Notes: a model not told the origin generated them from the letters alone. A stretch of 64,000 nucleotides of DNA from Alphaproteobacteria bacterium (GCA_016699305.1 CP064970.1:372001-436000), one strand, 5' to 3'. Numbered from the stretch's first letter, positions 11,505 to 22,000 are shown. Numbers and translations are program-made.

Positions 11505-11888
11505 TTACCGGGAAAGCGGAACGTCAGGAGCTATGGGCTGAGCCGGAGTCGGCGCAGGGGTTTCAGGCGGAGTTTCAATCTTGACCGCCGGATTCGCAGT
11601 CGGAACCGGAGCCTGGCTGACCGGCAAGATCAACTTGTCCGCCACGTTGCGGCTCTCATGCCGTGTCTGTCCAGCCAATATGGCCAGCAGAACGCTCGTC
11701 AGCATGAAGAGCCCCGCGACGATTGCCGTGACACGGGTCAGGAAATTGGCGCTGCCGCGCGCGGTCATTAAACCGCCCATCGTGCCACCGCCAATGCCAA
11801 GGCCGCCGCCTTCCGAGCGTTGCACCAGGATGACGCCGATCAAGACCAGCGCCAAAAGGATATGAATGACCAACAACACGGTTTGCAT
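11505..11888 (-). CDS. secG: Protein-export membrane protein SecG
   Basis: Small subunit of the SecYEG translocon. The 127-residue protein begins at the ATG at 11888 (AGGAC ribosome site). It has two transmembrane helices (about 2-20 and 50-72) separated by the SecG loop VQRSEGGGLGIGGG. A Pro/Thr-rich C-terminal tail of about 45 residues follows, as in other alphaproteobacteria. The open frame extends 30 codons upstream without a ribosome site. pyrG follows 26 bp downstream. Confidence 0.93.
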   Translation of the reverse strand: MQTVLLVIHILLALVLIGVILVQRSEGGGLGIGGGTMGGLMTARGSANFLTRVTAIVAGLFMLTSVLLAILAGQTRHESRNVADKLILPVSQAPVPTANPAVKIETPPETPAPTPAQPIAPDVPLSR

Positions 11889-12097
11889 GTTCTGTCCTCG
11901 CCGATCGCAATCGATTCCGAATTCGCCGCTCATGTTATGGCAAATCCTTGGCCAATGCGGAAGGATTGTTTTGTTCACAGGACTGGATGCATTTTTATGG
12001 AGGAAACTATTTTTTTCGTAACAGATGCGACCTATTTGCGCGATACTAACGGAAGGCGTGAGAGACCGAAGTTAACCGATAAGGGGGGAATACGAAG

Positions 12098-12583
12098 ATG
12101 AAATATGCAACGAGAATTTGTACAATCGCGGGAGCGGCAATTTTGGCAGGATGCTCTACCTTAGACAGAATCGGGACCATTGCTAAGACTGAGAGAAGTA
12201 CCACAGCGAATGTCATTGTTGCGAATTATGGTTCTAACGGCAAAGCCGTCTTATGCCAGGAACATATGGCTGAGTTGCGCGAAATGGGGGGCTCTGTTGC
12301 CGTTATATTCCGAGAAATGACGGATCCAACCGTCAAATGTCCGCGTGAATTGACAAGCTATAAAACAGCCGTCCAGCAACCGGATTGCGTTGCGTATTCA
12401 GCACCGAATTCAAACACAAATCGTCCCATGACTATGAATGAGAATGGTGCGCTTCTGGTATGTGTGGCAAAAAAATCTATCAAGGGCTTCACTAGCAGAC
12501 CTGTTGGCGAGCAGGAGAGGACTGGGGAAAGACCACGACAAGGCTTCGGAGAAAGGTTCCGAAGACTCTTCGATTTTAACTAG
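12098..12583 (+). CDS. Hypothetical lipoprotein
   Basis: A 161-residue product with a lipoprotein signal: a basic start (MKYATR), a hydrophobic core and the lipobox ILAGC with the lipidated Cys at 19. The mature part contains four more Cys, compatible with disulfides, and an Arg-rich C-terminus. No family recognised. A strong intrinsic terminator follows 19 bp after the stop, so this appears to be a single-gene transcript; a purine-rich AAGGGGGGAA sequence precedes the ATG. Confidence 0.75.
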   Translation: MKYATRICTIAGAAILAGCSTLDRIGTIAKTERSTTANVIVANYGSNGKAVLCQEHMAELREMGGSVAVIFREMTDPTVKCPRELTSYKTAVQQPDCVAYSAPNSNTNRPMTMNENGALLVCVAKKSIKGFTSRPVGEQERTGERPRQGFGERFRRLFDFN

Positions 12584-12602
12584 AAACACTCGGTTCCCAA
12601 AT

Positions 12603-12640
12603 AAGCCGGCCAAGTTTCATACGCTTGGCCGGCTTTTTCT
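12603..12640 (+). terminator. Rho-independent terminator after the lipoprotein gene
   Basis: A perfect 12-bp inverted repeat (12603-12614 with 12624-12635) with a 9-base loop is followed directly by a T-rich run ending at 12640. It lies 19 bp after the lipoprotein stop codon and 45 bp before cobT. Confidence 0.9.
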
Positions 12641-12684
12641 TTGACCGGCTGACACCAGGGGGCTAAGCGCGATATAAAAACAGC

Positions 12685-14514
12685 ATGACCATTCCCGCAA
12701 CCAAGCCTAAGTCGCATGAGAACGAAACCGATCAGCGCCAGGCATTGGCGGCGGCGGTGCGGGCCTTGGCGGAATTGCCGGAGCAGCGGCCTCTATTCGT
12801 CCCGGCATTGTCGGATTGGCCCAGTTCCTTGCTGGAGCAATTGGCCCTGCCCGGCGAGGAAAGACAGGCGGATTGGCGCGGCCAAGCGGATATGGCGGCC
12901 TTATGCATGAAGCATCACGACGCCGCCTTGCATCAGGGCTTGGCCCCTACCCAGGGCAGAGTGCTGTTCGACCGCCTGGAAGAGGCCCGATGTGCGGCGT
13001 TGGGCGCTTCGTTATTTCCCGGTGTGGCGCGTAATCTGTCCGTCCTGCTGGAAGGTCGCTGCCAACGCCATGGCCGAGAGCAGGCCAAGGGGCCGATGGA
13101 CGCGCCCTTAGAGGAAAGCCTGCCCTTGCAGGTCTATGAAACGTTATATGGCCATGCCTTGCCGCCTGCCGCGCATCGCAGCGCGCAGCTTTGGCAAAGC
13201 TTTGTGGACGAACGCGCCCCCGATATTCTGCCGCAACTGGCGCGACTGATTCACGACCAATCGGCTTATGCCCGCGCCTCGATCGATCTGATGCGCCACG
13301 TGTTAGAGGATTTTCAAGAACCGGACGACACCAAGGCGGGACAGAATCCTCAGCCCCAAACCGCGCCGGACAGCGACTCACCCGACGATAATAAGAGCGA
13401 ATCCACCGACGATTCCAGCGCGGCATCAGACGATGCCCCGCCCGGCGAGTCCCTGCCCGCCCCTGTGCATCCGGACCAGGACCAACCCGAACCCGCCCAG
13501 GACATGCCCGAAGGCGAGATGTCACCCGCAGGCCCAAGCCCCAAGGGACAGGATGGACCGATTCCAGCAGGCGGATACCACGCCTTCACCCGTGAATTCG
13601 ATTGCATTGCACGCGCCGAGACGTTGTGTCCGGCTGATGAATTGGATCGTCTGCGCGCCCAGCTGGATGAACGCGGCCGCGCCTATCAACCTTTGGCCGC
13701 GCGTTTGGCCGGACGGTTGCAGCGACTGCTCTTGGCTCAAAATCAGCGTTCCTACGAATATGACCGCGAAGAAGGCATGTTGGACAGCGCGCGTCTGGCG
13801 CGGATCGTCACCAGTCCCGCCTCGCCGCTTGTGTATAAATGGGAAAAGATGACCTCGTTTCCCGATACCCTCGTCAGCCTGTTGATCGACAACTCGGGGT
13901 CCATGCGCGGACGACCTATCCTCATCGCGGCTTTATGCGCCGATATTCTGGCGCGGACATTGGAACGCTGCGGGGTTGGCACGGAGATATTGGGCTTTAC
14001 CACCCGCGAATGGAAAGGCGGCAAATCGCGCGCCGCCTGGATCGAACAGGGCAAGCCGCCCGCGCCGGGACGGCTGAACGATCTTTTGCATATCATCTAT
14101 AAAACAGCCGACCAACCTTGGCGACGGACTCGCCGGAATATGGGGTTGATGCTGCGCGAAGGAATGCTGAAAGAAAACGTGGATGGCGAGGCGCTGTTAT
14201 GGGCGCGTGATCGTCTCTTGGCGCGTCCTCAGCAACGACGCATTTTGATGGTCATATCCGACGGCGCGCCGGTGGACGATTCGACCTTGGCCGCCAATGG
14301 CGCGGGGTATTTGGATTCGCATTTGCGCGCGGCGGTCTCAAGCGTGGAATCCACACCCGGCCTGGAGCTGACAGCCATCGGCATCGGCCACGACGTCACC
14401 CGCACCTATCGCCGCGCCGCCTATATCGATGATGTCCACCAATTGGGAGATGCGATGATGGGGCAGCTGAGCGTGTTGTTTGCACGCCCAACTGCTCGCC
14501 ACCGTCAGGTTTGA
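12685..14514 (+). CDS. cobT: Cobaltochelatase subunit CobT
   Basis: CobT works with CobS and CobN in ATP-driven cobalt insertion in aerobic cobalamin synthesis. The 609-residue protein has the CobT N-domain (RGQADMAALCMKHHDAALH). An acidic, Pro/Asp/Ser-rich linker runs at about 215-290, and a C-terminal von Willebrand A-type domain has the MIDAS motif LLIDNSGSMRG near residue 397. CobS, usually adjacent, is absent here. The gene converges on grpE and their 3' ends overlap by 10 bp. No clear ribosome site precedes the ATG. CobT homologues have also been proposed to serve other AAA+ partners, so B12 synthesis is the default, not proven. Confidence 0.88.
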   Translation: MTIPATKPKSHENETDQRQALAAAVRALAELPEQRPLFVPALSDWPSSLLEQLALPGEERQADWRGQADMAALCMKHHDAALHQGLAPTQGRVLFDRLEEARCAALGASLFPGVARNLSVLLEGRCQRHGREQAKGPMDAPLEESLPLQVYETLYGHALPPAAHRSAQLWQSFVDERAPDILPQLARLIHDQSAYARASIDLMRHVLEDFQEPDDTKAGQNPQPQTAPDSDSPDDNKSESTDDSSAASDDAPPGESLPAPVHPDQDQPEPAQDMPEGEMSPAGPSPKGQDGPIPAGGYHAFTREFDCIARAETLCPADELDRLRAQLDERGRAYQPLAARLAGRLQRLLLAQNQRSYEYDREEGMLDSARLARIVTSPASPLVYKWEKMTSFPDTLVSLLIDNSGSMRGRPILIAALCADILARTLERCGVGTEILGFTTREWKGGKSRAAWIEQGKPPAPGRLNDLLHIIYKTADQPWRRTRRNMGLMLREGMLKENVDGEALLWARDRLLARPQQRRILMVISDGAPVDDSTLAANGAGYLDSHLRAAVSSVESTPGLELTAIGIGHDVTRTYRRAAYIDDVHQLGDAMMGQLSVLFARPTARHRQV

Positions 14515-15284
14515 ATGTCGATCTTACGCGCGCCGCCATGGCCGGTGGAGTCGTGATCATCTCCCTCAGTCGCACCAGGCCCATAGGGACTGCCGCTCGG
14601 CGGACGCGGATTGTGGGATTCTCGGGCAGATGGTTGCTCGGGGATAGGTTCCGCCTCGATAATCGGTGCAGAAGACGACGACTCCCGTCCATCGCCTTGG
14701 GCCACGCAGACCAGTGCTTCACGCAATAGCCGGTCGTGAATCATGTAACCGCATTGCATCACCGCCACCACGGTGCCCGAAGGCTTGCCGGTCCCTGGCA
14801 CCTCGGCCATGGCGCTGTGGCTATGCGCGTCAAAGGGCTGATCCAGGGGATCGAAACGTTTGATGCCAAATTGTCCAAACACCGAGAGCAATTGACGTTC
14901 GGTCGCCTCAATACCCTCGATGATGGTGGCGACGACGCCCTGCTGTTCGCGCGTTTCAGGCGGAATGGCGGCGAGGGCGCGTCCCAGATTGTCGGCGACG
15001 GCCAACAGATCCTTAGCGAACTTGCCGACCGCGTATTTGGCCGTATCCTCGCGCTCACGCTGGGCGCGGCGGCGCGTACCCTCGGCATCGGCCAGATAGC
15101 GCAGCGCCTTGTCCTTTGCTTCGGACAGCTCTGCTTCCAACTCAGCCACACGTTTCTTGAGAGAGTCGACGGTGTTTTCCACAGACATCTCTTGAACGGT
15201 CTCTCCTGACTTGGAGTCTTGGCTGTCGGCTTCCGATGAGGATTCCTCGGGAGCGTTCATATCTTGTCGATCTTTGTTCGTCAT
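14505..15284 (-). CDS. grpE: GrpE nucleotide exchange factor
   Basis: Co-chaperone that releases ADP from DnaK. The start ATG at 15284 overlaps the hrcA stop (ATGA), so translation is probably coupled. The acidic N-terminus and long coiled-coil helix (VDSLKKRVAELEAELSEAKD) are followed by the conserved AEGTRRRAQRE segment and the beta domain (VPGTGKPSGTVVAVMQCGY, then HDRLLREALV). The product is about 259 residues; the last ~60 residues after VCVAQGDG form an unusual polar, Pro/Ser-rich tail beyond the normal GrpE end. It runs 10 bp into the 3' end of the convergent cobT. Confidence 0.93.
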   Translation of the reverse strand: MTNKDRQDMNAPEESSSEADSQDSKSGETVQEMSVENTVDSLKKRVAELEAELSEAKDKALRYLADAEGTRRRAQREREDTAKYAVGKFAKDLLAVADNLGRALAAIPPETREQQGVVATIIEGIEATERQLLSVFGQFGIKRFDPLDQPFDAHSHSAMAEVPGTGKPSGTVVAVMQCGYMIHDRLLREALVCVAQGDGRESSSSAPIIEAEPIPEQPSARESHNPRPPSGSPYGPGATEGDDHDSTGHGGARKIDIQT

Positions 15285-16372
15285 GCCTGTTGAAAACCCT
15301 TTCCTGTTTTTTCCCCGCCCATCTTGGACATTGGCGGCGGCGCAATCAAGCGTCCCAGCAATTGCGCCGTGTAATCCACCATTGGCACGATCCGGGCATA
15401 GTTCATGCGCGTGGGACCGATGACGCCGACGGCACCGATGATTCTTTCCTGGCTGTCCAGATAGGGCGAAACCACCAAAGAACAACCCGTACCTGCGAAG
15501 GCCGCATTTTCCGCGCCCACGAATATCTGCACGCCCTCGGCATCCTTGGTTAATTCAATCAATCGCGTCATGGATTCGCGCATTTCCAAGGCCTCGAACA
15601 AGCGACCGATACGATCCAAATCGCCCAAAGCCTCGACATCCTTCAGCAGCTGCGAACGGCCACGCACAATCAAGCGGCGGTTCTCGCCTTGGCCCAACCA
15701 TATCGCCAAACCTTGCTGCACTACTCGCGCGGCCAATTCGTCCAATTGCGCCTGATGGGCCATGATTTCGCCTTCGATCGCCGCGCGCGTCTCGTCCAGC
15801 GTGCGGCCCGCCAAGCGCGTCGTTAGGAAATTGCCCGCCATCGTCAACGAGGAAGACGGAATTCCTAATGGTACTTCCATGACACGGTTTTCGACCATGC
15901 CATCTTCCGTCACCAGAACCACCATGGCCCGGCCTGGTCCCAGATGCACAAAATCAATCTGCCGCAGGGGCCGGTCAATCTTGGGTGCCAGCACCAGACC
16001 CGCGCAAGAAGACAGGCCAGAAATCACCTCGCCCGCCTGCTCCAGCATTCGATCAAAATGTCCCCCGACGGATGCAAAGCGATCTTCAAGGTCGCGCTGC
16101 TCATCCTCGCCCAGCGCCCCGATTTCTAGAATACCATGAACAAACAGGCTCAATCCCGCCTCGGTCGGCAAGCGTCCCGCCGAGCTGTGCGGAGCTTGCA
16201 ACAAGCCCATTTCTTCCAGATCCGCCATCACATTGCGCAACGTGGCGGGCGAAAGGGTAGATCCCAGACGTCGCGCCAAGCTACGCGAGCCAATCGGCCC
16301 GCCCGTTTCGAGATAGGCATCAATTACTGCCCGCAACACATCGCGCGAACGTTGATTTAGTTCCTCAATCAT
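15281..16372 (-). CDS. hrcA: Heat-inducible transcription repressor HrcA
   Basis: Repressor of heat-shock operons that binds CIRCE elements. The 363-residue protein starts at 16372 (MIEELNQRSRDVLRAVIDAY), the usual N-terminus; a TTG 45 bases upstream is less likely. The winged-helix part contains GGPIGSRSLARRL and LSPATLRNVMADLEEMGLL, followed by the PHSSAGRLPTEAG signature, all typical of HrcA. The C-terminal GAF-like domain ends in the conserved IGPTRMNYARIVPMVDYTA. It overlaps grpE by 4 bp. I did not find a CIRCE inverted repeat upstream. Confidence 0.95.
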   Translation of the reverse strand: MIEELNQRSRDVLRAVIDAYLETGGPIGSRSLARRLGSTLSPATLRNVMADLEEMGLLQAPHSSAGRLPTEAGLSLFVHGILEIGALGEDEQRDLEDRFASVGGHFDRMLEQAGEVISGLSSCAGLVLAPKIDRPLRQIDFVHLGPGRAMVVLVTEDGMVENRVMEVPLGIPSSSLTMAGNFLTTRLAGRTLDETRAAIEGEIMAHQAQLDELAARVVQQGLAIWLGQGENRRLIVRGRSQLLKDVEALGDLDRIGRLFEALEMRESMTRLIELTKDAEGVQIFVGAENAAFAGTGCSLVVSPYLDSQERIIGAVGVIGPTRMNYARIVPMVDYTAQLLGRLIAPPPMSKMGGEKTGKGFQQA

Positions 16373-16536
16373 ATTCGGCAATGTAGGGAGCCGTTGCTGC
16401 TGTGACAACCACGACAATAGGCTTGATTAATATGCGACTCTTTGTCACAGAGGCAGCTACATAAATTTGTGTGTACAATGAAGATGATAGGGATTTTTTT
16501 CCTATTCTTGTCTCGTAAGTCAAAAAAGGGGGTGCC

Positions 16537-17160
16537 ATGATTATGGTGCTCGTACCTCATACAGCTTCTCCTGCTCAAAGCATCATGAGCAACGATGATC
16601 TTGCAGCCGCTGAAACTCTTGGCCATCTCTTGAGCGCGCATGTTATTTTCGTCCGTACGGATAGCGCGAGGCTTGATGACATGCATGGTTCACGTCGAGA
16701 GCAGGCTCTACGCTCCTGGATTGTCAGTCATTATCCCAGCCTAGCCGCTCGGCTCAATGCCATCCATTGGGCGGATATACAGGCGTGCATGCATGCAGCG
16801 CTTGGCGAAGGGGGCGCGGCTGTGTTGTTGTCTTCGTCGCATGAATACCCTTTGGTCTGTCTAATCGAAGCCAAACCGACTGGAGAAGAGGATTGCACAC
16901 CGCCTACGATGGCGCATCGGCGCTTAACGACCTTGGCACGCGCTTTGAACAGTAAGGATGTCGTCTTTATGCGGCGCACGATAGGATCCACGCAGCCCAA
17001 TATGAATATCCATTTGTTCCAGAAAACCATGTGGTGTCGTTCTCTCAGTCTTCCTGAACGCCGGACAGGCGGTACTGGCCGTCCATATCCCTTAGCAACA
17101 ATCCTTCCCCCAATTTACGCCGCAATCGATAGACATGCGAAGCCAGAGTGTGGCTGGTGA
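16537..17160 (+). CDS. Hypothetical protein, 3' end overlapping a convergent regulator gene
   Basis: A 207-residue product of unknown function. The start follows GGGGGTG closely. The first ~170 residues have a normal alpha/beta composition and no transmembrane segments. The last ~39 codons overlap the 3' end of the response-regulator gene on the other strand by 116 bp. Such a long convergent overlap suggests that the original stop was lost, or that the true 3' end differs. No family recognised. Confidence 0.5.
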   Translation: MIMVLVPHTASPAQSIMSNDDLAAAETLGHLLSAHVIFVRTDSARLDDMHGSRREQALRSWIVSHYPSLAARLNAIHWADIQACMHAALGEGGAAVLLSSSHEYPLVCLIEAKPTGEEDCTPPTMAHRRLTTLARALNSKDVVFMRRTIGSTQPNMNIHLFQKTMWCRSLSLPERRTGGTGRPYPLATILPPIYAAIDRHAKPECGW

Positions 17161-17734
17161 CACCTGGCTGATATCCCCAGACCTCGGTCAGCAGGTCCCG
17201 AGCCGTCATGCCAGCCTTCTTCGACTGAGACAATTTCAGCAATAATTCCAGTTCTTTCTGTGTCAATTTTTGTCGACCACCTCCAGTATGGACAAGCTGG
17301 CGCCCTCTTTTGTCCACACGCCATGGACCGATGCGCCATTCACCAGGGCTTCGCGTGGACTCGGGCAGGCCTACATCCCGCACCAGATGAGCGATCGCTT
17401 CAGGGAAACGCACAGGGGGAGTCAAAACGCGCATTCTATCGTCCAAGGCTTGACGGCGTTTGCGTCCCAAGGCCAACAGTAGAATGGGGCCTGAAAAACC
17501 TTCTTGACGCCATTGGCGGCAGATTTCCCAGCCATCCATCGCTGCATGAACTGAATCGACCACCACAGCCGCCACAGCCTTTGAAGAAGGCGGAGCATCC
17601 GGTGAAACGGTGACCGCCACGCATCCTTCGCGGCGCAGGCATGCCACGATAATCGGTTCCATATCGCTATCTGCTTGAACCACAAGAATCTTGCGCGATG
17701 CGCTCACGTCCACAACCTCATTCTCATTCCTCAT
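17045..17734 (-). CDS. OmpR-type response regulator with atypical receiver
   Basis: The 230-residue protein from the ATG at 17734 has a receiver-like N-domain (KILVVQADSDMEPII, later AAVVVDSVHAAMDGWEICR). The C-terminal OmpR/PhoB winged helix (KLTQKELELLLKLS, then SHTLASHVYRLRRKLG) is well preserved and ends YRLSG. In the receiver, the Asp of VVVD sits where the phospho-acceptor belongs. The conserved switch Lys (normally KP) is replaced by PPVRFPEA, so phospho-signalling may be altered or lost. No histidine kinase is adjacent. A longer reading to 17806 lacks a ribosome site and would overlap the divergent gene at 17788. Confidence 0.8.
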   Translation of the reverse strand: MRNENEVVDVSASRKILVVQADSDMEPIIVACLRREGCVAVTVSPDAPPSSKAVAAVVVDSVHAAMDGWEICRQWRQEGFSGPILLLALGRKRRQALDDRMRVLTPPVRFPEAIAHLVRDVGLPESTRSPGEWRIGPWRVDKRGRQLVHTGGGRQKLTQKELELLLKLSQSKKAGMTARDLLTEVWGYQPGVTSHTLASHVYRLRRKLGEGLLLRDMDGQYRLSGVQED

Positions 17735-17787
17735 TGTAGATAGTTTTCTGGCACGGCGTTTGCACATCAGGCAAGGGGGGCACCAAA

Positions 17788-18864
17788 ATGACTGATACAA
17801 CATCAAACGTTTCCGAAATATCTACACGCCGAGATTGGTCGGTCGCGGCCCCCGGTGGCTACGCCGAATCAGGTGGCCCACCACAAAACGTTGTGGATTT
17901 TACATTTAAAGATGCAATCGATACGATCAACCCGTTGCATCATATCCCTGTCGTCAGCTCGCTATATCGCGGCTTGACCGGGGATAGCATCAGCGGACCG
18001 GCACGCAGCCTGGGCGATATGCTCTATGGCGGACCGATCGCGGCGGTGACAGGGGCCATAGCTTCATTGATCGAGGATGTCACGGGTAAGGAACCGGGCG
18101 CACATGCCATCGCCATGCTAACCGGCCAAGAAGGACCGATTGCAGATCTTCTGGCCCCAGGACAAGGTGACGGCGCGGTTGATTCGAAAGATCCGGCTGC
18201 AACACCTACCGCCCCTATTATGGTGGCCGCCTTGAGCATGCCCGACACGCCACCTCAATCTGTTGATAGCGAGCCGCCGTCCGAAGTGCTTTCAGCGGTT
18301 GAGCCTGCATTGGTCGAGCCGGCTATCTCGTCCGATGTCCTAGCAAACGAGGATGCAGAAGCCTCCCAAGCCGATGACGATGGGCCTGCTATCACAGATG
18401 AGGTGGAGTCAGGAGCGGCAGAGCAGAGCGACGAATTAGAACAATATGACAACAATGAAACCCATCCACCTGTCTCCACATCGCCGACACCCGAAACAAC
18501 CGCGGCTAAAAATCCCTCTCACTTGGCCTATGGAGGCGTAATCGCACCCGCAGCCATGCCTGAGATGGTGACTGCCCCGAGGCAATCTGCCTTGGCCCTG
18601 TCTTCAGCCGCACGCAATATGCCCAGCACGTCATTTCATCCTCTGACACTCAGTAACCCTATTCAAAAGCCAATTGCTTTGACACCACAACAAGTTCAAA
18701 GCGTGCAATCCCATACCGAACCAGCCAAGCAGACACAAAATCGTGGCAGTGATCCACTGCCACCCGCTTTAATTCATGATATGATGATGTTAAACCTTCA
18801 GAAATACAGTCAGATGCAAGGAGCGGGCCTGCCATCCCCCGTTTTTGGTGGTGGAGACGGATAA
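17788..18864 (+). CDS. Hypothetical acidic protein
   Basis: A 358-residue product with no signal peptide. Residues ~40-110 form a conserved-looking, Gly/Pro-rich amphipathic segment (INPLHHIPVVSSLYRGLTGD, then LGDMLYGGPIAAVTGAI). The rest is a long Pro/Ala/Glu/Ser-rich acidic stretch that is probably disordered. I have the impression of similar N-terminal segments in Rhodospirillaceae hypothetical proteins, without known function. It is divergent from the regulator gene, 53 bp away, so the two may share a control region. GGGGGG lies about ten bases before the ATG. Confidence 0.65.
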   Translation: MTDTTSNVSEISTRRDWSVAAPGGYAESGGPPQNVVDFTFKDAIDTINPLHHIPVVSSLYRGLTGDSISGPARSLGDMLYGGPIAAVTGAIASLIEDVTGKEPGAHAIAMLTGQEGPIADLLAPGQGDGAVDSKDPAATPTAPIMVAALSMPDTPPQSVDSEPPSEVLSAVEPALVEPAISSDVLANEDAEASQADDDGPAITDEVESGAAEQSDELEQYDNNETHPPVSTSPTPETTAAKNPSHLAYGGVIAPAAMPEMVTAPRQSALALSSAARNMPSTSFHPLTLSNPIQKPIALTPQQVQSVQSHTEPAKQTQNRGSDPLPPALIHDMMMLNLQKYSQMQGAGLPSPVFGGGDG

Positions 18865-19098
18865 GAAATTTAGCGTAATAATATACAATCCAAGACCTTC
18901 CGCATAAGGCTTGCCGAAACGACACGGAGCTTCCATACTGCCGGAACTGTGTGGATGCAAAAGAGTCTTGGTTAACAGGGCTAAGCTTGCATACAGTGTC
19001 GGCACCTGGTCGGGATACGTCTTTTGATTCGCTTTCAAGACGCAACTGACCGAGGCGGTGACTTTTGTAACTCATGGCAATAACGACGGTTCTGGCCA

Positions 19099-22000
19099 AT
19101 GTCCGACAAAGACACTCAACACATCCACAAACCCGCTCAGATGGGCGACTGGTTGACGACCGCTGTATGGATAACCGGCCTGGCCGCTTTCCTTGGCTTG
19201 GCCGTTGTCACGGCGCAGGTCAAGTCAGAGTACGACCGCTTGGCAGTGGCGCCGGTGGCCAGTGCCACCGCAGCGGCCTTGCCGCCTGAGATGGAAGAGA
19301 TCCGCCAGTCTTTGGGATATAGCGGTTTTTCGGGCGCTATGACTCGCTTCTTACGCGATCGCAAGCCCGAACAACAAATGGAAATGCGTCAGTCTCTGGA
19401 CAAGGCTTTGGCCTCATTGGATCGTCTGCGCGCCAAGGCCGCCGGTCAAGAAGCCCGCGCGATGGAAGCCGAATTACGCGCTTTGATGGGGCCGTTTCAA
19501 CAGATCGAGGAAACCGCCGCACGCGCCGTGACCAATAGCGACGTGACGTTTTCGGCCGGTACCGCCCTGCCCGCTTTGATGACCTTGCCGTTGATCGAAA
19601 ACCGTTTGACACAGGCGCAAAACCTGATGGCCGGAGGTCAACAAAAGTCGACCGAAATCACGTGGCGTCAGGATCTTAGCCGCCTGAACCAACGATTATT
19701 CTTTCTGGCCGCTATCGGTTTGGGATTGGGACTCGTCCTGGCCGGATCATTGGCCTGGGCGGTACGACGTCAGTTCCTGTCGCCCTTGAATTCCTTAGCC
19801 CGCAGCCTGATCGGTCTTGAAAAAGGCCAATTGGATCGCCCGGTATGGGGGACCGAGGGCGAGGGCGAAATGGGAGAATTGGCGCGCCTTTTGGAGCGTC
19901 TGCGCCAACGCTTTGCTTCGGTTCCCGATGTCACCCTTCCCGAGGAGAAGGACCAAGAAGGCCTCCCCCTGCAGCTACGGTTTGAAGGCAAGGCGGCGGC
20001 GGTGTTTTCATCGTTGACCGACGAAATGTCGCGCGCCGTCGATTCCTTACAAGGTACCGAGCGCAAATTGATCGAAATGGTCGAACAAGAACGCAGCGGC
20101 TTCCAAGACGCCTCGCGTCATTGGCAAACTCAAAACGACTCCTTGTTGGTCCTGGCCGACCATATGCGCAATCAGATGGCGCAAACCGCCGACCGTCTCA
20201 CCATGACTGAGATGAGCTTGCGCGAGATGCGCGACACAATCGTGGCGGATTTGGCAGGCTTGTCTGTCAGCCTGCGCGACCAGACGCAGCAGATGGGCAT
20301 CACCGCCCAGCGTAGCGGCGAGGATTTGCGCGACTTCCTGGGCCGCGTAGAATTGGCCACCACCCAATCCTTGAACGATCTGCAAATATCCCTGCGCGAA
20401 GCCGTCGATGGGGCCAGCCGCTCCGCGCGTCAAGAAGGCGAAGGATTCCGTTCGACCGTGCAGGCTTTGGAGTCGGATATTTCCCAGACACTGCATCAAT
20501 TGACCGACCGTTTGGAGGTCGAGGCCGCCTTGCGCATGCGTACCTTAAACGAGGAAAACGATTCGCTTCGCGCCGCCATGGCCGATCTGCGCGATACCTC
20601 GCTGGGCCAGGTGAAGGAATTGGCCGGTGACCTTTCTAATGAAATGCGCCAGATGCTTACAGACACACGCCGCGAAGGTGAAATCTCGCGTGAGGCGTTG
20701 CAGTCATGGCAGCAGGCTTTGGCAGAGCGCACTCAGGGACTGGCCGAGCAGCTTAGCTACCGTATGCAGGAATTGCAGGACAACGCCACGACCCACTTTC
20801 AGGCTCTGCGCGATTCCGCCACACAGCATATGGATGTGACCCAATCCGGCCTGACCGAGCAGGCGCGCCGTTTGGAGATGACCGCCCAGACGGGCCAGGA
20901 GATACTGGACAGAGGATTAAACGATCTACGCCAGTCTGTTACGGGCATTATCGGTCAAATTGCAAACGAGATGACCGGCGAATCCGCGCGTATGTGGCAG
21001 CGTCTGGAACAAGAGGCCATCTCGTCACGCGACGCTTCGGAAGGCTGGCGTCAGTCTGTCAGCGGAGAGATCCAAGCGACGCAGCGCATGATGATCGACG
21101 CCTTACGCCAGACCCAGGATAACTTCGTCAACGAGATCAACACGTCCTGGTCCGGCGCACAGCGCGGCCAAGTCGATCTGCGCGAGGCCTTGGCCGAGAT
21201 CCACGGCGTGGTATCGACTGGCCTTGTCGAGGTCAAATCGGTTTTGGGTCAGCATATGGAAGGCGTACAGTCTTTGGCCGAGCGCGAAAGCAGCGTGACC
21301 GCCGAATCCTTGCGCGGTTGGCGCGACGCCTTGGATGTCGGCATGTCGGCTCTGCGCGACAATGTGGTCGCGCATATGCAAACGCTGGGCGATTTGGCCG
21401 GACAAGGGCAAGACCGCGTGTCGCATGCCGTTGGCGAACTGCAAGACGCATTCAACGACGCTTGGCAGCGTTTTGAGACTCAGCTGAACGAACGCACAGG
21501 AACGGTGACGGAAATCGTCCGCCTAACGGCCAACGAGACGCAAGACGCCCTGCGCGGCTTGCTGAACATCAATCGCAATCTGGGTCGCGCCAGCGAAGAC
21601 GCGCAGTCCCTGGTGGCCAAATACGACGCCGGATTGCAGCGCAGCGTGGGCCGCATGGAAGCCGTGGTGCTGACCATGGAGAACGAGAGCGGCTCGGCTC
21701 GCCAAGCGGCCATATCGGCGCATCAGCAGGCGGAAACCACCTTGGCCTTACTGCAACAGGCGCAAGAAGCCATGCGCGATCTGTTGACGGGCCTGGCACG
21801 GCGCGTCAGCGAAACCGTGAATGTGACCCAGGACCTACGCCAAGCCACCAATCGCTTGACCGAACAGGGCCAACGCACCGCCGAAGAATTCTCGATGACA
21901 CTGGCCGATATGCGCCAGCAGACCGGCGAAATCCAAGGTCGCTTGGTCGAGGCCCAGAGCCTGGTCGGCACGGCCAGCAGTTCGCTTCGTTCGGCCGAAG

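Noticed and set aside
14505..15485. Longer start for grpE at 15485
   Set aside because: The extra 67 codons lie opposite or inside hrcA in another frame and are not GrpE-like; the ATGA overlap at 15284 is the natural start.
16373..16536. CIRCE operator in front of hrcA-grpE
   Set aside because: No TTAGCACTC / GAGTGCTAA inverted repeat visible in the upstream region.
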